DNA of 7,169 bases from Clostridia bacterium (GTDB taxonomy: Bacteria; Bacillota_A; Clostridia; Christensenellales; CAG-138), in NCBI GenBank assembly GCA_017459315.1, contig JAFUDD010000312.1, positions 1-7,169 on the forward strand. The letters run 5' to 3'. Every line of letters begins with the position of its first letter. The stretch's first letter is position 1. Made by a program: the position numbers and the translations under genes. Positions 5,925 to 7,169 of the stretch are shown piece by piece. The notes under the pieces were generated by a model. The model ran no database searches. It was not told where the DNA came from and was given only the letters and a program-made list of their open reading frames with translations.

Positions 5925-6650
5925 ATGCTGACGATTGCGATTGTAGAGGATAATGACCGGGACGCGGCAGCCTTGGAAAGTTGTCTGGACCGGTTCGGGA
6001 GCGAAGAAAAGGTCGCTCTGAAAATCACGCGGTTTCAGGACGGCATGGATTTTATCGAGGGAAAGCATTTCGACTTCGATGTAATCTACATGGATATCGA
6101 GATGCCGCTGCTCGGCGGGATGGACGCGGCCAAAGCCATGCGCGAAGCGGGATGCCGGTCGGTGCTGATCTTCGTGACGAATATGGCGCAGTACGCGATC
6201 CACGGGTATCGGGTCGAGGCGACGGACTTTGTCTTAAAGCCCGTGCGCTACGCAAGCGTATCGACGCTTTTGAAAAAGCTGCTGCCGCGGCTTCTGCATC
6301 AGCCGGGCGAGGAGATCGCGCTCGTTTCGCAAAAGGGCGTGAGAAAGCTGCGGCTCGATTCCATCCGCTATATCGAAAGTGAGGGGCACAAGCTGACCTT
6401 TCACACCGAGGACGGTGACATTGAGGACTGGAGCGCAATGAAAAAGGTACTCGCCGCGCTGCCTGCCGACCGCTTTGTGCGCTGCAACAACAGCTATATC
6501 GTGCAGATGAGTTTTATCAAGGAGATTAAAATACAGTCCGTCCTTCTCGATAACGGCGAGGAGCTGATCGTTTCGCGGAACAAGCGCAAGGCACTTTTGG
6601 AAGCATATCAGACATATCTGCTCGAGCACGGCGTGACGAGCTTTGCGTGA
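5925..6650 (+). CDS. LytTR-family response regulator transcription factor
   Basis: A two-component response regulator of the AgrA/VirR/ComE type, 241 residues. Residues 1-122 are a receiver domain: acidic pair Glu8-Asp9 in IAIVEDND, phospho-acceptor Asp57 in YMDIEMP, Thr85 in FVTN and Lys105 in DFVLKP. Residues about 132-233 are a LytTR DNA-binding domain, with SIRYIESEGHKLTFHT (146-161), RFVRCNNSYIVQMSFIKEI (183-201) and the terminal strand region LDNGEELIVSRNKRKAL. Such proteins bind paired direct repeats at target promoters and often control peptide-sensing, bacteriocin or virulence functions. ATG 5925 is chosen with AGAGG (5913-5917) 7 bases upstream; TTG 5907 is a weaker in-frame alternative that would add six residues. 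The 90-base gap from the ATPase gene shows no clear promoter or terminator. The gene leads a unit with the membrane protein downstream. The actual target genes are not visible here. Confidence 0.93.
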   Translation: MLTIAIVEDNDRDAAALESCLDRFGSEEKVALKITRFQDGMDFIEGKHFDFDVIYMDIEMPLLGGMDAAKAMREAGCRSVLIFVTNMAQYAIHGYRVEATDFVLKPVRYASVSTLLKKLLPRLLHQPGEEIALVSQKGVRKLRLDSIRYIESEGHKLTFHTEDGDIEDWSAMKKVLAALPADRFVRCNNSYIVQMSFIKEIKIQSVLLDNGEELIVSRNKRKALLEAYQTYLLEHGVTSFA

Positions 6651-6654
6651 GGTG
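6650..6654 (+). promoter_or_regulatory. Ribosome binding site of the membrane sensor gene, overlapping the regulator stop
   Basis: AGGTG starts at the last base of the response regulator TGA and is 5 bases before ATG 6660. It fixes the start of the membrane protein and suggests translational coupling with the regulator. Confidence 0.6.
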
Positions 6655-6659
6655 CGGCC

Positions 6660-7169
6660 ATGCAGGAACCGATTTGGTATTATATCGTCGTATACATCGG
6701 CAATCTGATCACATATTTTTTGGCGGCATTCACGGAAATGCATCTGCTGAAAAGGCGTCCCGATTTTCCGATGCGGGTTCTTCTGTGTTCGTTCGTCGCG
6801 GTGCTTGTGACAGCGGCGGAAGTCACCGTGACAATGCTGCTGCCCAACGAAGGCGCACGCGGCTATGTTTTTTCAGTCACGGCACATTCGGCGGTGCTGC
6901 TGATTTGGGCGTTCGTTGCCGTCTGCTATGAAGCAAATATCCGCAAAAGCCTGTTTATCGCCTGCGGAGCGATCATCGTGCGCACGCTGACGATCTGTGA
7001 ATGCAGCATTCTTCTGTTTGCGGTGGAGCAGATCGCAGGCGTCACGTTCGATCTGCCGATCATTATGACGACAGTCGGGTTCCTGTTCTCCGCGATCACG
7101 CTCGGGATCTGGCTGCTGCTGCCCGCCAAGAAGCGTGTTTCCACGAACATCGATGAACTGATGATCACC
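6660..7169 (+). CDS. Multi-pass membrane protein, probable sensor histidine kinase (3' end outside window)
   Basis: An open frame of 170 codons starts at ATG 6660 and runs off the end of the window. The visible protein is strongly hydrophobic with about five predicted membrane segments, near residues 6-28, 39-61, 70-90, 97-122 and 132-155, followed by a polar stretch (AKKRVSTNID) that looks like entry to a cytoplasmic domain. A membrane sensor domain of this kind followed by a GHKL kinase domain is the usual partner of LytTR response regulators (AgrC type). The start lies 9 bases after the response regulator stop, and the ribosome binding site AGGTG (6650-6654) overlaps that stop, so the pair is co-transcribed and probably coupled. 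No kinase motif (H box, N box, G box) is inside the window, so the kinase call is inferred from context and topology. It could instead be an unrelated membrane protein. Confidence 0.72.
   Translation, partial: MQEPIWYYIVVYIGNLITYFLAAFTEMHLLKRRPDFPMRVLLCSFVAVLVTAAEVTVTMLLPNEGARGYVFSVTAHSAVLLIWAFVAVCYEANIRKSLFIACGAIIVRTLTICECSILLFAVEQIAGVTFDLPIIMTTVGFLFSAITLGIWLLLPAKKRVSTNIDELMIT

Noticed and set aside
6647..6931. 94-codon open frame beginning at the response regulator stop
   Set aside because: It overlaps the hydrophobic 170-codon frame starting at 6660, lacks membrane or domain character, and its start GTG has no suitable ribosome binding site.

Overview
The window looks like chromosomal DNA from a low-GC-lineage Gram-positive bacterium, most likely a Clostridia member of fairly high GC. 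This rests on clostridial-looking GlmS and GuaA motifs (the ACGSAWHVG segment and an N-terminal LDFGGQYKQLIARR), strong GGAGG-type ribosome binding sites, a LytTR response regulator, and GC near 60% in the housekeeping genes (36 of 60 bases counted at 1141-1200). All six recognised genes lie on the + strand. The lineage assignment is an inference from protein motifs, not a search result.

Region 1 (1-4075) is a tight housekeeping operon: the 3' part of pyrG (CTP synthase), complete glmS (glucosamine-6-phosphate synthase) and complete guaA (GMP synthase). Gaps are 6 and 5 bases, and the ribosome binding sites of glmS and guaA sit inside the end of the preceding gene. All three enzymes take amide nitrogen from glutamine, so the cluster groups CTP, amino sugar (cell wall) and GMP synthesis under one nitrogen donor.

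Region 2 (4076-4511) is about 436 bases without a convincing gene, and it drops to about 38% GC. It may contain a frameshifted coding relic. Its right end has a good extended -10 promoter, a perfect 15-bp inverted repeat over the -10 and predicted transcription start, and a 12-of-13 direct repeat allowing an alternative hairpin just upstream of the ribosome binding site. It drives region 3 (4512-5834), one gene for an AAA-family ATPase of the AAA_14/DUF4143 type with an intact Walker A, Walker B and a nuclease-like GEVD...EVK tail. Its first part is AT-rich like the spacer, suggesting acquisition.

Region 4 (5925-7169) is a two-gene signalling unit: a LytTR response regulator and, 9 bases later, the start of a multi-pass membrane protein that runs off the window and is most likely its sensor histidine kinase. 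No RNA gene, CRISPR array or transposase was seen.
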